Shown piece after piece: positions 23,778 through 34,500 of a DNA stretch of 39,818 nucleotides. A program made the translations under genes and the position numbers. How positions within the stretch are numbered: position 1 is the stretch's first letter; every line of letters begins with the position of its first letter. The DNA is from a bacterium (GTDB lineage Bacteria > Acidobacteriota > Thermoanaerobaculia > Multivoradales > J023). The stretch is from the NCBI GenBank assembly GCA_024226315.1, contig JAAELT010000610.1:1-39818 (forward strand), given 5' to 3'. The notes under the pieces were generated by a model. That model searched no databases. It was not told where the DNA came from and worked only from the letters and a program-made list of their open reading frames with translations.

Positions 23778-24101
23778 ATCCTCTCCTACACCAAGATGCT
23801 CGGCCAGCTCTAGGATGTCGGCAACACGACGACGCTGGCTCATAACCTCGATCTGCTGGCGGCGGCGGGCGTTTGCGAGCTCTTCTACTGGCGAGACCGC
23901 AATCGCGAAGTGGACTTCGTGACTCGCGCCGGTGGAACGCTGACGGCAATCGAGGTGAAGAGCGGGCGCTCGCCCGACGCGCTGCCCGGCATGGCGGCGT
24001 TCGCCGACGCCTTCCGGCCAACGCGCAAGCTGCTGGTGGGCGGTGACGGGATCGCGGTCGAGGAGTTCCTGTCGAGACCGGTGGCACACTGGGTAGCGTG
24101 A
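23778..24101 (+). pseudogene. Remnant of a DUF4143-type (AAA_14) ATPase
   Basis: One frame of 108 codons reads ILSYTKMLGQL, then a TAG stop (23811-23813), then DVGNTTTLAHNLDLLAAAGV, then abruptly CELFYWRDRNREVDFV, TLTAIEVKSGRSPDALPG and the end. The order SYTKMLGQL, NTTTLAHYLDLL, ELFYWRxRNREVDFV, IEVKSG is that of DUF4143 ATPase C-termini. Intact members are about 380-450 residues. Here the N-terminal ATPase domain is absent, about 80-90 residues are missing between LAAAGV and CELFYW, and a stop interrupts the frame. The gene is therefore dead. The short downstream frame from 23910 has no good start or ribosome site. Confidence 0.85.
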
Positions 24102-24202
24102 TCGGTGGCCGAGGACGCCGGCCCGGGCGGACGGGAGTTGCTACAATGGAGCCGCCGGCGCCACTCGGCGCCAGCAATCAAACTCTCTAGAAAGACGCGA
24201 CG

Positions 24203-25304
24203 ATGATCCCGCAGAACTTCTCCGAACGCTTCGACAAACTGGAAGCCCAGCTCACCCATCTCCGGGGGTATCTTTGACCGCGCCGGCGTGGAACAGGAGC
24301 TCGCCGAGCTCGACCGTGAGATGCAGGCACCCGATTTCTTCACCGACCCGAAAAAGAGCGCGCCGCTGCTGCGCAAGCGGCGTGGTGTAGAGCGCCAGCG
24401 CGACACCCTGTTGCAGCTGCGGCGCGACACCGACGACCTCGCCGGCTGGCGCGAGCTGCTGGCCGAAGGCGAGGCCGACGAGGAAGCCGTCACCTTTGTC
24501 GAACGGCTGGAAGAGGAGCTTGGCAAGCTGGAGCTGGACCTGATGCTCTCCGGCCCGGACGACGCGCTCAATGCCCTGATCGCCATCCACCCCGGCGCCG
24601 GCGGCACCGAGTCGCAGGACTGGGCGGCGATGCTGCTGCGCATGTACCTGCGTTACTGCGAATCCCACGGCTTCGAGATCGACATGATCGAGGAGCAGGA
24701 CGGCGAGGAGGCGGGCATCAAGAGCGCCACCTTCGCGGCGCGCGGCGACTACGCCTTCGGCTACCTGGAAGGCGAGCGCGGCGTCCACCGCCTGGTGCGC
24801 ATCAGCCCCTACGACGCCAACAGCCGGCGCCACACCTCCTTCGCCTCGGTCGACATCTATCCGGAGGTCGACGACACGGTCGAAATCGAGATCCTCGACA
24901 AGGATCTGCGGATCGACACCTTCCGCTCCTCGGGCGCCGGCGGCCAGCACGTCAACCGCACCGATTCGGCGGTGCGCATGACCCACCTGCCCACCGGCAT
25001 CGTGGTGAGCTGCCAGAACGAGCGCAGCCAGATCAAGAACCGCTCGACGGCGATGAAGGTGATGCGGTCGCGGCTCTACGATCTCGAGATGAAGAAGCGG
25101 GCCGAGGAGCAAGCCAAGCGGCAGGACGCCAAGAAGGAGATCGCCTGGGGCAGCCAGATCCGCTCCTACGTACTGCACCCCTATCGCATGGTGAAAGATC
25201 ACCGCACCAAGCTCGAGATCGGCAACGCCGACTCCGTGCTCGACGGCGGTATCGATCCGTTCATCGAGGCCTGGCTCCGAGAAGGCATGGAACCGGATGC
25301 CTAG
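24203..25304 (+). CDS. prfB: Peptide chain release factor 2 (programmed +1 frameshift)
   Basis: Decoding needs a +1 shift at codon 24/25. Zero frame reads ATG (24203) through 24 codons ending LRGYL and meets TGA at 24275-24277; skipping T24275 continues as DRAGVEQELAELD to 25304. The total is 366 residues, against 365 in E. coli. RF2 terminates at UGA and UAA. The catalytic GGQ is at 246-248 (SSGAGGQHVNRTDSAVRMTH). The stop-recognition tripeptide, usually SPF in RF2, reads SPY at 201-203 (LVRISPYDANSRRHTSF). C-terminal motifs IRSYVLHPYRMVKDHRT and VLDGGIDPFIEAWL are typical. The last 8 nt overlap the glycosyltransferase start. A TACAAT -10-like box lies at 24142-24147. Confidence 0.97.
24263..24278 (+). 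promoter_or_regulatory. prfB autoregulatory frameshift signal
   Basis: CGGGGG (24263-24268) acts as an internal Shine-Dalgarno-like element, followed by TAT, the slippery CTT (24272-24274), in-frame TGA (24275-24277) and C (24278). Spacing is identical to the well-studied E. coli site; only the first base of the SD element differs. Low RF2 slows termination at TGA and favours the +1 slip. Confidence 0.95.
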
Positions 25305-26901
25305 AGAAGACGGTGAGCGGCTGGCGATCGACTTCGTGTCGCCGCTGCCGCCGGTGCGCTCTGGCATCGCCGACTACTCGGCCGATCTGCTGCCGCACCT
25401 GGGCGAGCTGTGCGACCTGCGGCTCGTGCGTCTCGAGGACCAGCCGACGGCGCCCGAGATCACCGGCCGCTGGGAAGTCGTAGGGCCCGAACGGCTCGGT
25501 GAAGGCGGCCGCCTGCCCCTCTACCAGATGGGCAACAACCAGTACCACACCGAGGTCTACGACCTGGCGATGGGACGCCCCGGGGTGCTCACCCTCCACG
25601 ACATGGTGCTGCACCACTTCCTGATCGACCGCACGGTCAAGCTCGGAGACTTCGAGTCCTACCGCCGGCAGCTGCTGGAGGATCATGGCTGGGTGGGCGA
25701 GGCGGCGGCCATGCCCATGCGCTGGCCCGGCGGCTCGGGCATGGCGGCTCAGTTCGCCCTTCCGGCGCACCGTTCGCTGGTGAGCCGGCAGATCGGCATC
25801 CTCACCCACAGCCACTGGGCGGCCGACTGGCTGCGCGAGGAGCTGGGCGACGTGCGGGTGCGCTCGATCCCCATGGGCGTGCCGCTCGGGAGGCAGGCCG
25901 ACGCCGAGGCCGGGCAGGAGTTTCGCCGCCGTCATGGATTGCCGCTGGATCGTCCCCTGCTCGGCTCTTTCGGCTTCCAGACGCCGATGAAACGTACCGA
26001 CGTGGTGATCTCCACTCTGGCCGCCCCCGAGCTCGAGGGTGTGCACCTGATGGTGGGCGGCGAGGTGGCGCCGATCCTGGAGCTCGAGAAACGAGCCGCC
26101 GAGGCGGGCGTCGCCGACCGCGTTCATTTCCTCGGCTTCCTGCCCTTCGAGGAGTTCGAGGCCGCGATCGCAGCCTCCGACCTGTGCCTCAACCTGCGCT
26201 ACCCGACCGCCGGCGAGACTTCGGCGTCGCTGCTACGGATCCTGGCCATCGGGCGCCCCGCCGTGGTGTCCGACTACGCCCAGTCGGCGGAGCTGCCGGA
26301 CGAGGGCGTCATCAAGGTGCCGGTTGGCGAGGGCGAGTCGGCGGTGCTGGCCCGGCGGCTGGCGGATCTGCTGGCCGAGCCCGATGGCCTGCGCCGGCTC
26401 GGTCGAGCCGCCCGGCGCCATGTGGCGGAGAGCCACCGACCCGAGGCCGCGGCCCGAGCGGTGATCGAAGCCTGTCGGGACTGGCGCCGGGAGCCGCTTC
26501 CCGAGGCCACTACCGTCGAGCCCGAGGCGCCCACCAGCATGGCGTGGAAAACGCTTCCAGGGGAGCTCGCCGTGATGGGCGCGGAGGCCCCCTGGCGGGA
26601 AGGCGAACGCCGTCGACTCGAGATCAAGCTGGCCAACCGCAGCGCTGCCCGCTGGCTGGCCGGCGAACGGCTCGACGGCGGCGTGGCGATCGAGGTCCAG
26701 GTGCTGTCCGACGGCCACAACCTGCGCGCCGACCACCGCTGGATCGGGCTGCCGGTGGACCTGGACCCGGGCGAGGACTTTGTCTTCCATTTCGACCTGC
26801 GCCGGCCGCTGGGGCCGGTCCGCTTGCGGATTCTGCCGCACGTGCTGGGCTTCACCAGCTTTCCCGACCTGGCCGGTCCGGTCTGGGACGCCGAGATCTG
26901 A
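25297..26901 (+). CDS. GT4-like glycosyltransferase with C-terminal beta-rich extension
   Basis: This 534-residue protein is probably cytoplasmic or peripheral. The N-terminal Rossmann half begins IDFVSPLPPVRSGIADYSAD, a common GT4 opening, and includes MGNNQYHTEVY and LTLHDMVLHHFLID. The C-terminal half has LGSFGFQTPMKRTDVVI, the loop HFLGFLPFEEFEAAIAASDL and the donor-site segment YPTAGETSASLLRILAIGRP. After about residue 405 comes an extra domain of about 125 residues (MAWKTLPGELAVMGAEAPW to the end), which looks beta-sandwich-like and could bind carbohydrate. It starts inside the 3' end of prfB and is followed 5 nt later by the membrane protein gene, so both probably act on one cell-surface glycan. 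Substrate unknown. Confidence 0.87.
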   Translation: MPREDGERLAIDFVSPLPPVRSGIADYSADLLPHLGELCDLRLVRLEDQPTAPEITGRWEVVGPERLGEGGRLPLYQMGNNQYHTEVYDLAMGRPGVLTLHDMVLHHFLIDRTVKLGDFESYRRQLLEDHGWVGEAAAMPMRWPGGSGMAAQFALPAHRSLVSRQIGILTHSHWAADWLREELGDVRVRSIPMGVPLGRQADAEAGQEFRRRHGLPLDRPLLGSFGFQTPMKRTDVVISTLAAPELEGVHLMVGGEVAPILELEKRAAEAGVADRVHFLGFLPFEEFEAAIAASDLCLNLRYPTAGETSASLLRILAIGRPAVVSDYAQSAELPDEGVIKVPVGEGESAVLARRLADLLAEPDGLRRLGRAARRHVAESHRPEAAARAVIEACRDWRREPLPEATTVEPEAPTSMAWKTLPGELAVMGAEAPWREGERRRLEIKLANRSAARWLAGERLDGGVAIEVQVLSDGHNLRADHRWIGLPVDLDPGEDFVFHFDLRRPLGPVRLRILPHVLGFTSFPDLAGPVWDAEI

Positions 26902-26906
26902 ACCTC

Positions 26907-28679
26907 ATGAACCCAGACCTACGGCCTGGCTTCATGCCGCTGCGCCGGATCGCCTGGGTGCTACTCGGCACCCTGCTCGGTGCCACCCTGATCGGCGCCG
27001 CGTTCTACGACCGCTCGGCCTGGTCCGGGCGAATGGCCGGCGAGTCGACCTACCTGATGCAGGCCGCGAGCCTGGCCGACGACTTCGATCTCACCTACAC
27101 CCGGACCGACTTCGACCGCATGCTGCTGGCCGACCTCGGCAATCCCACCGACCTCTCCCTGGTTTCTTCCACCGGCGGCCGCCGGATCAGCTACGACCGG
27201 CCGTTCCCCTATGCCCTCTACCTGGCGCCCTTCGTCAAGATCTGGCCACGCCAGGGCTTCGCGATCGCCAATGCTCTGCTCCTGGCGCTCGCTGCGGTGG
27301 CCGCGACGCGCACCCTGGAGCGCCGGATCGGCGCCTGGGCTCCGGCGTGGGTGACGGTGCTGATCTTCGCCTCGGTACTCTTCGCCTATGTCTTCCTGGC
27401 CACGGGAGACCTGTTCCTGTTCGCCGTCACGGTACTCGCCTTCTGCCTGGTGGCCGGCGCCGCCGAGGAGACGCGGCAACGGACTCGGGCGTCGGCGCGG
27501 CGCTGGTTGGCGGTCGGCGCGTTGCTGGCGATTCCCGCCGCCACCGAACCGCTCTATGCTGTGCTTTTCGCGGCGGCCTTCTTCGCGCCGGTCGGGGAGG
27601 ATCGCGGAGCGGCCCGTGGCGCGCTGGCCCTCGGCTTCCTGGCCGCCCTGGCAATCCAGCTGGGCGTCGGCGCCTGGGCGGGCGGCGGGCTCCACCTGTT
27701 GGGAGCATCTCACTTCCGCTTCACCCCCGAAACCGGGTTTCCATTGGTCGACTTCACCGCCGCCGAATGGGACCAGACGGTGCGGCGGTTGTCGGCGCTG
27801 CACTGGGACGGCGCCGCACGATTCTCCTGGGGCCTCGACCCGCGGTTGTGGGCGTGGGACGGCCTCTACCTCCTGGCCGGGCGCTCGATCGGTCTGCTTC
27901 CCTACTTCGCGCCGCTGCTGCTGCTCCTGGTCGGCCGTGAGGCGTCGGGCTGGCGGCGTCCCCTGGCCCTGGCGGCGGCCGCCTGGGCGGTCGGTGTGGT
28001 GATCCTGCAGCCGTTCAACCTCTACGGCGGCGAGGGCGCGGTGGCCAACCGGCTGTTCTTGCCGATCTACGGCGCGCTGTGGCTGCTGGCGTCGGCGCCC
28101 CGCAAGCGCCGGATCCTGGTCCTGAGCCTGGCGCCGGTGATCGTCGCTGCCGTCGCCGCACCGTTCCTGTGGCGCCTATGGAGCTCGCCCTGGAGCGAGC
28201 CGATCGACGCCGGGGAAGGCTACCGCCACGTCACGCCGGCGGCACGCGCGCTCTTGCCGTACGAGAACAGCCAGCGCTGGATGCCCGGCGGACCGGCCTC
28301 CGAGCACAACGGCCTGATGGTCAAGTTCCTGTCGGAGAACGCCTGGGCCGAGACTCGGCGCGGACGCCTGGTGATCGACGGCGACAAGCCCGCCGAGCTC
28401 CTGGTCGGCTCGCTTCTGCCGCTCGACATGATGCGCCTCGACTTCGGCAAGGACGCGCCGAGCAAGATGCTGATCGGCGGCGGCGAGCTCGAAGAAAGCA
28501 TCCTGCTGCCCTCGGGCGGTATCTCGTTTCGCGTCGTGCCCACCGGCTGGACGCCAAAACACCCCATGTGGTGGACGCCGCGGCCGCAGTGGCTGTACCG
28601 TTTCACGGTGACGCTGCCGGGAGCCACCGACCGGGCGCTCGGCTTCCAGATGTACGGCGAGCGTTTCGAGGATCGCTGA
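26907..28679 (+). CDS. Large polytopic membrane protein, GT-C glycosyltransferase-like
   Basis: This 590-residue protein has an N-terminal TM (RIAWVLLGTLLGATLIGAAF), then a loop with acidic residues (SLADDFDLTYTRTDFDRM). Nine or so further hydrophobic segments follow, including FAIANALLLALAAVAATRTL, WVTVLIFASVLFAYVFLATG and IGLLPYFAPLLLLLVGREA. A soluble C-terminal region of about 170 residues (from about 420) is rich in beta-type sequence. The topology and the Asp-rich first loop resemble GT-C-type lipid-linked sugar transferases, but I cannot confirm a family. The ATG at 26907 follows the glycosyltransferase stop by 5 nt; a much longer open frame upstream lies inside that gene and is a shadow. 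Likely coupled with it in surface polysaccharide synthesis (inference). Confidence 0.8.
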   Translation: MNPDLRPGFMPLRRIAWVLLGTLLGATLIGAAFYDRSAWSGRMAGESTYLMQAASLADDFDLTYTRTDFDRMLLADLGNPTDLSLVSSTGGRRISYDRPFPYALYLAPFVKIWPRQGFAIANALLLALAAVAATRTLERRIGAWAPAWVTVLIFASVLFAYVFLATGDLFLFAVTVLAFCLVAGAAEETRQRTRASARRWLAVGALLAIPAATEPLYAVLFAAAFFAPVGEDRGAARGALALGFLAALAIQLGVGAWAGGGLHLLGASHFRFTPETGFPLVDFTAAEWDQTVRRLSALHWDGAARFSWGLDPRLWAWDGLYLLAGRSIGLLPYFAPLLLLLVGREASGWRRPLALAAAAWAVGVVILQPFNLYGGEGAVANRLFLPIYGALWLLASAPRKRRILVLSLAPVIVAAVAAPFLWRLWSSPWSEPIDAGEGYRHVTPAARALLPYENSQRWMPGGPASEHNGLMVKFLSENAWAETRRGRLVIDGDKPAELLVGSLLPLDMMRLDFGKDAPSKMLIGGGELEESILLPSGGISFRVVPTGWTPKHPMWWTPRPQWLYRFTVTLPGATDRALGFQMYGERFEDR

Positions 28680-28715
28680 GTCGCGTTCCTGAGGAGAGGA
28701 CAAGGGGAGCTGGAG

Positions 28716-29315
28716 ATGACGGAGCCACAAGTGCACAGCTGGATCATGGAGCTCAGGAAGCACCTGAGCTCACCGCCGCCGCGCCGCCTGCCGCCCACAG
28801 ACTCCCGCCAAGCGGCGGTGCTGGCGCCGCTCTACGTCGACGCCGGGGAGCTGTGGACGCTGCTCACCAAGCGCACCGACAAGCTGCCGCATCACAAGGG
28901 CCAGATCGCCTTCCCCGGCGGCAGCCTGGAGGCCGGCGAAGATCCCTGGGACGCGGCGCTGCGCGAGACGCACGAAGAAGTCGGGATCGCGACCGAGAAG
29001 ATTCTGCGTCTGGGCGAGCTCGACGAGGCCGAAACCCCTACCGGATTCCACATCGTGCCGTGCGTCGGGGCGGTGCCGTTCCCGGTCGAGACACAGATCA
29101 ACGGCGACGAGATCGAAGAGCTGTTCCCGGTGCCGATCAGTGCCTTCGCCAACCCCAGGGCGATCGAGGACCGGCTGGTCAAGATCGACGGCGCGGATCG
29201 CATGCTGCGCATCTACCACGTCGGCCGCCATCAGGTCTGGGGCCTGACCGCCAACATCATGAAGAACCTCCTCCAGCGCCTGGGCCTGGAACAGGAAGAC
29301 GAGACACCGAACTGA
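28716..29315 (+). CDS. Nudix hydrolase, CoA-pyrophosphatase type
   Basis: This 199-residue protein carries the Nudix box GSLEAGEDPWDAALRETHEEVGI, matching GX5EX7REUXEEXGU with all metal-binding Glu residues. Upstream, LLTKRTDKLPHHKGQIAFPGG matches the extra CoA/NUDT7-type motif (LLTxR...HxGxxxFPGG). Such enzymes cut CoA or its derivatives at the pyrophosphate, giving phosphopantetheine and 3',5'-ADP. Size fits the family (about 190-210). The ATG at 28716 lies just after a GGGGAGCTGGAG stretch. It follows the membrane protein by 36 nt. The substrate is inferred from the motif; other Nudix specificities remain possible. Confidence 0.92.
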   Translation: MTEPQVHSWIMELRKHLSSPPPRRLPPTDSRQAAVLAPLYVDAGELWTLLTKRTDKLPHHKGQIAFPGGSLEAGEDPWDAALRETHEEVGIATEKILRLGELDEAETPTGFHIVPCVGAVPFPVETQINGDEIEELFPVPISAFANPRAIEDRLVKIDGADRMLRIYHVGRHQVWGLTANIMKNLLQRLGLEQEDETPN

Positions 29316-29469
29316 CCCCCGCCCCTGCGTCAACAGGCCGCGGGTTCAGACAGAAAGTCTCTGCGAGTCGGGGGGCTGTAATGAAGGTCGTAATGTTCCG
29401 GCTCTAGCCTGCTTCTCATCCCGACGCGGCCCCCTCGAGGGCTGCTCCACATCGTTCCCAGGAGACAGC

Positions 29470-29721
29470 ATGGGACAAGAAGCAAGGGTTTACCCGGTAC
29501 GGAAGAAGTGCGCCCGGCCGACGGCCAGAACGGTGATTCTGGCGGCCGCGTTCACTCTCCTCGCCGGTGGCATGGCGTCCTCGCGATCGATCGCGGCGTC
29601 CGCCTCTAACGACATCGTCACTCGGGCGGCCGACGACCTCTGGCGAGCCTACCAGCTCCCCAGAGTCGGCAACCTCTGGAACGACTGGATCTCGATCGAC
29701 CTCTGGTCAGATCCGAGTTGA
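29470..29721 (+). CDS. Small exported protein upstream of the S8 protease
   Basis: This 83-residue protein has an AGGAGA site 4 nt before the ATG at 29470. The N-terminus is basic, followed by a hydrophobic stretch (VILAAAFTLLAGGMA, about 22-36), probably a signal peptide or anchor with a cut near AASA. The short mature part ends VGNLWNDWISIDLWSDPS, which shares a LWSD unit with the nine YLWSDG-type repeats at the end of the downstream protease. The stop lies 2 nt before the protease ATG at 29724. No family is recognised. The shared LWSD motif and the tight linkage suggest the two products work together, perhaps as an inhibitor, chaperone or partner of the repeat tail (inference). Confidence 0.6.
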   Translation: MGQEARVYPVRKKCARPTARTVILAAAFTLLAGGMASSRSIAASASNDIVTRAADDLWRAYQLPRVGNLWNDWISIDLWSDPS

Positions 29722-29723
29722 TC

Positions 29724-31487
<1,764 letters not shown>

Positions 31488-31522
31488 CCCGTAGGTTGAC
31501 GGGGGCGCGGGAGCGGTATTGA

Positions 31523-34500
31523 ATGGGCGGCGTGTACGTCCCACGTATCCTCGGGCTCGCCCTGTCGCTGGCCTCCTTGGGCTTGGCGCCGAGAATCGCC
31601 GCCACAGAGGAGAAGAGTATCCGCTTCGAGCGGATCTCTCTCGAGCATGGGCTCTCCCAGGCCTTCGTCACCTGTGTGCTTCAGGACCGTGACGGCTTCA
31701 TTTGGATCGGGACCCAGGAGGGCCTCAACCGCTACGACGGTTACCGCTTCGTCACCTACAGCCGCGACCCGAGCGACCCAGGCTCGCTGCCTCACGACAT
31801 CGTCAAGACGATCCTCGAAGACTCCGACGGTGTGCTATGGATCGGCACCGACGGCGGCGGCATCAGCCGCCTCGATCCGGCGACCGGAGGCTTCACCCAC
31901 CTCCGGCACGACCCCGAAGATCCGACCAGCCTCAGCCATGACCGCGTGCGGGCGCTGCTCGAGGACCGTCGAGGCCACCTGTGGGCCGGCACGGACGGTG
32001 GCGGCCTCAACCGTTTCGACCGCGAGACCGGCAACTTCGAGCGCCTCGAGCACGACCCGTCGAACCTCGAGGGGTTGAGCCACAATCGCGTCCGCGGCCT
32101 GTTCGAGGACTCGGGCGGCAGGCTCTGGATCGCCACCGACGGCGGCGGGCTCAATCGTCTGGACCCGGAGACCGGCAAGTTCACCCACTTCCGGCACGAC
32201 CCCGACGACCCCACCAGCCTGTCAAGCGATCGGTTGCGACTCGTCTACCAGGATCGGGAGGGGGCCTTGTGGGCGGGAACCTACGAAAGCGGTCTCAACC
32301 GCTGGGATGGTCAGGCGTCAGAGAGCGCGCGAGGCGGCTTCTCCCGCTACCGGCATGATCCGGACGATCCGACCAGCCTGGGCGCGGACCAGATCCACGC
32401 CATCTACCAGGATCGGGAGGGAACGCTGTGGATCGGCACCGACGGCGGGCTGAACGAATGGCTCGGCCCGGGCGACGGCTTCGCGCGTTATCAGAATGAT
32501 TCCACGGATCCGTTCAGCCTGAGCCACGACCGGGTGTCCTCGATCTTTCACGACCGAGGTGGCGTGCTCTGGGTCGGCACCTACAGCGGGCTGAGCAAGT
32601 GGAATACCGCTTTCGCGTCGTTTCGCCACTACAAGCCTCGACCCGAGGATCCAAACGAGCTGAGCGCCAGCTTCGCCACCTCCTTCGCCGAGGATCCCGA
32701 CGGCGGGCTATGGGTCGCCACCTACGGCGGCGGGCTCAATCGGCTCGACCGCGCCACCGGGAGCTTCAGCCACTACCGGCACGATCCCGATGTCGCGTCC
32801 AGCTTGAGCGACGACCGGGTGATGTCTCTCTTCGTCGACCGCGCCGGCGTGCTCTGGGTCGGCACTTTCAATCGCGGGCTGAACCGCTTCGATCGACGTA
32901 GCGGCACCTTCACCCGCTTCCAGCACGACCCCGGCGATCCCGAGAGCCTGTCCTGGAGGGGCGTCACCAGCATGCTCGAAGACCGACGCGGTCATTTTTG
33001 GGTCGGCACCTACCGCGGCGGCCTCAACCGACTGGATCGCCGAGCGGAGCGCTTCACCCACTATCGGCACGACCCCGAGAATCCGACGAGCCTGAGCAAT
33101 GACCTGGTCATCTCGCTATATGAAGACTCATCCGGCGGCATGTGGGTCGGCACCGAAGGCGGGGGTTTGAATCTCTTCGACCCGGAAAGCGGGGAGACCA
33201 TCGCTTTTCGTCACGATCCCGACGACCCCCACAGCCTGTCGAGCGACCAGGCCTGGATGATTCGGGAAGATACCGGCGGCGATCTCTGGATCGGCACCCA
33301 GGGCGGCGGCCTGAACCGTTGGGACGCCGCGGACCGACTGGCCGGGCGCGCGAGGTTCAAGCGATATACCGAGAATGACGGATTGCCCAGCGACGTCATC
33401 TACGGCATCGTCGTCGAGGACGATGCCGCGCTATGGCTCTCTACCAACAGTGGCCTGGCGCGGCTCGACCCTGAAACCGAGAGCTTCAAGGTCTACAACG
33501 CGAGTCATGGCCTGCAGAGCGACGAGTTCAACTTCGCGGCCAATTTCCGCGCCCGCGACGGAGAGATCTTCTTTGGCGGCATCAACGGCTTCAGCTCTTT
33601 CTATCCGGAGCGCGTCCGCGACAACACCCACGCGCCGCCAGTGGTGCTGACCCAGCTATTGAAGTTCAACCGTCCCGTCGACCTCGGACAGCCGCTCACC
33701 GAGGTGCGTGAGCTCACTCTCGATCACCGGGACTACGTGGTCGCCTTCGAGTTCGCCGCCCTCGACTACACCGCTTCTGACAAGAACCGTTACCTGCACA
33801 AGCTCGAAGGCTTCGATCGCGATTGGGTCGACTCCGGCGAGCTGCGCCACGCGACCTACACCAACCTGGCCGCCGGCCGCTACACCTTCCGCGTCAAGGC
33901 CTCGAACAACGACGGGGTCTGGAACGAAGAGGGCACCGAGATCGCGGTCCGGGTACTGCCGGCGCCCTGGCGAACCTGGTGGGCGTACGGCCTGTACGCT
34001 CTTGCCGGCGGCACCGCACTGGTGCTCTTCACCCGTGCCCAGGCCAAGAAAAGGCGGCAGGCCGCGGAGCTGGCCCAGGTGCGCTGGCTCAGGAAAGCCA
34101 AAGAGAGCGCTGAGAGCGCCAATCGCGCCAAATCGCAGTTCCTGGCCAACATGAGCCACGAGATCCGGACTCCGATGAATGGGGTCCTGGGCATGATCGA
34201 AGTGCTGCTCGAAGACGCCGAGCTGACCTCTCGCCAACGCCGGCTGACGGATACCGCTCGGCGCTCGGCGAGAAGTCTGCTGGATCTGCTCAACGACCTC
34301 CTCGATTTCTCCAAGATCGAAGCCGGCCGGCTGGAGATCGAAGTGGTGGACTTCGATTTGCGCGATCTCTTCGACGACATGGCGGACCTTTTCGCCGAGC
34401 CCAGTCAGGAGAAGGGCCTGGAGCTGCTCTGCGTGCTGACCGAAGGCGTGCCGACCCGGCTGCGTGGCGACCCCACGCGGCTCCGGCAGGTCCTCTTCAA

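Noticed and set aside
26184..26906. Upstream extension of the polytopic protein to 831 residues
   Set aside because: It lies inside the glycosyltransferase in another frame and is Arg/Pro/Gly-rich. The ATG at 26907 is the natural start.
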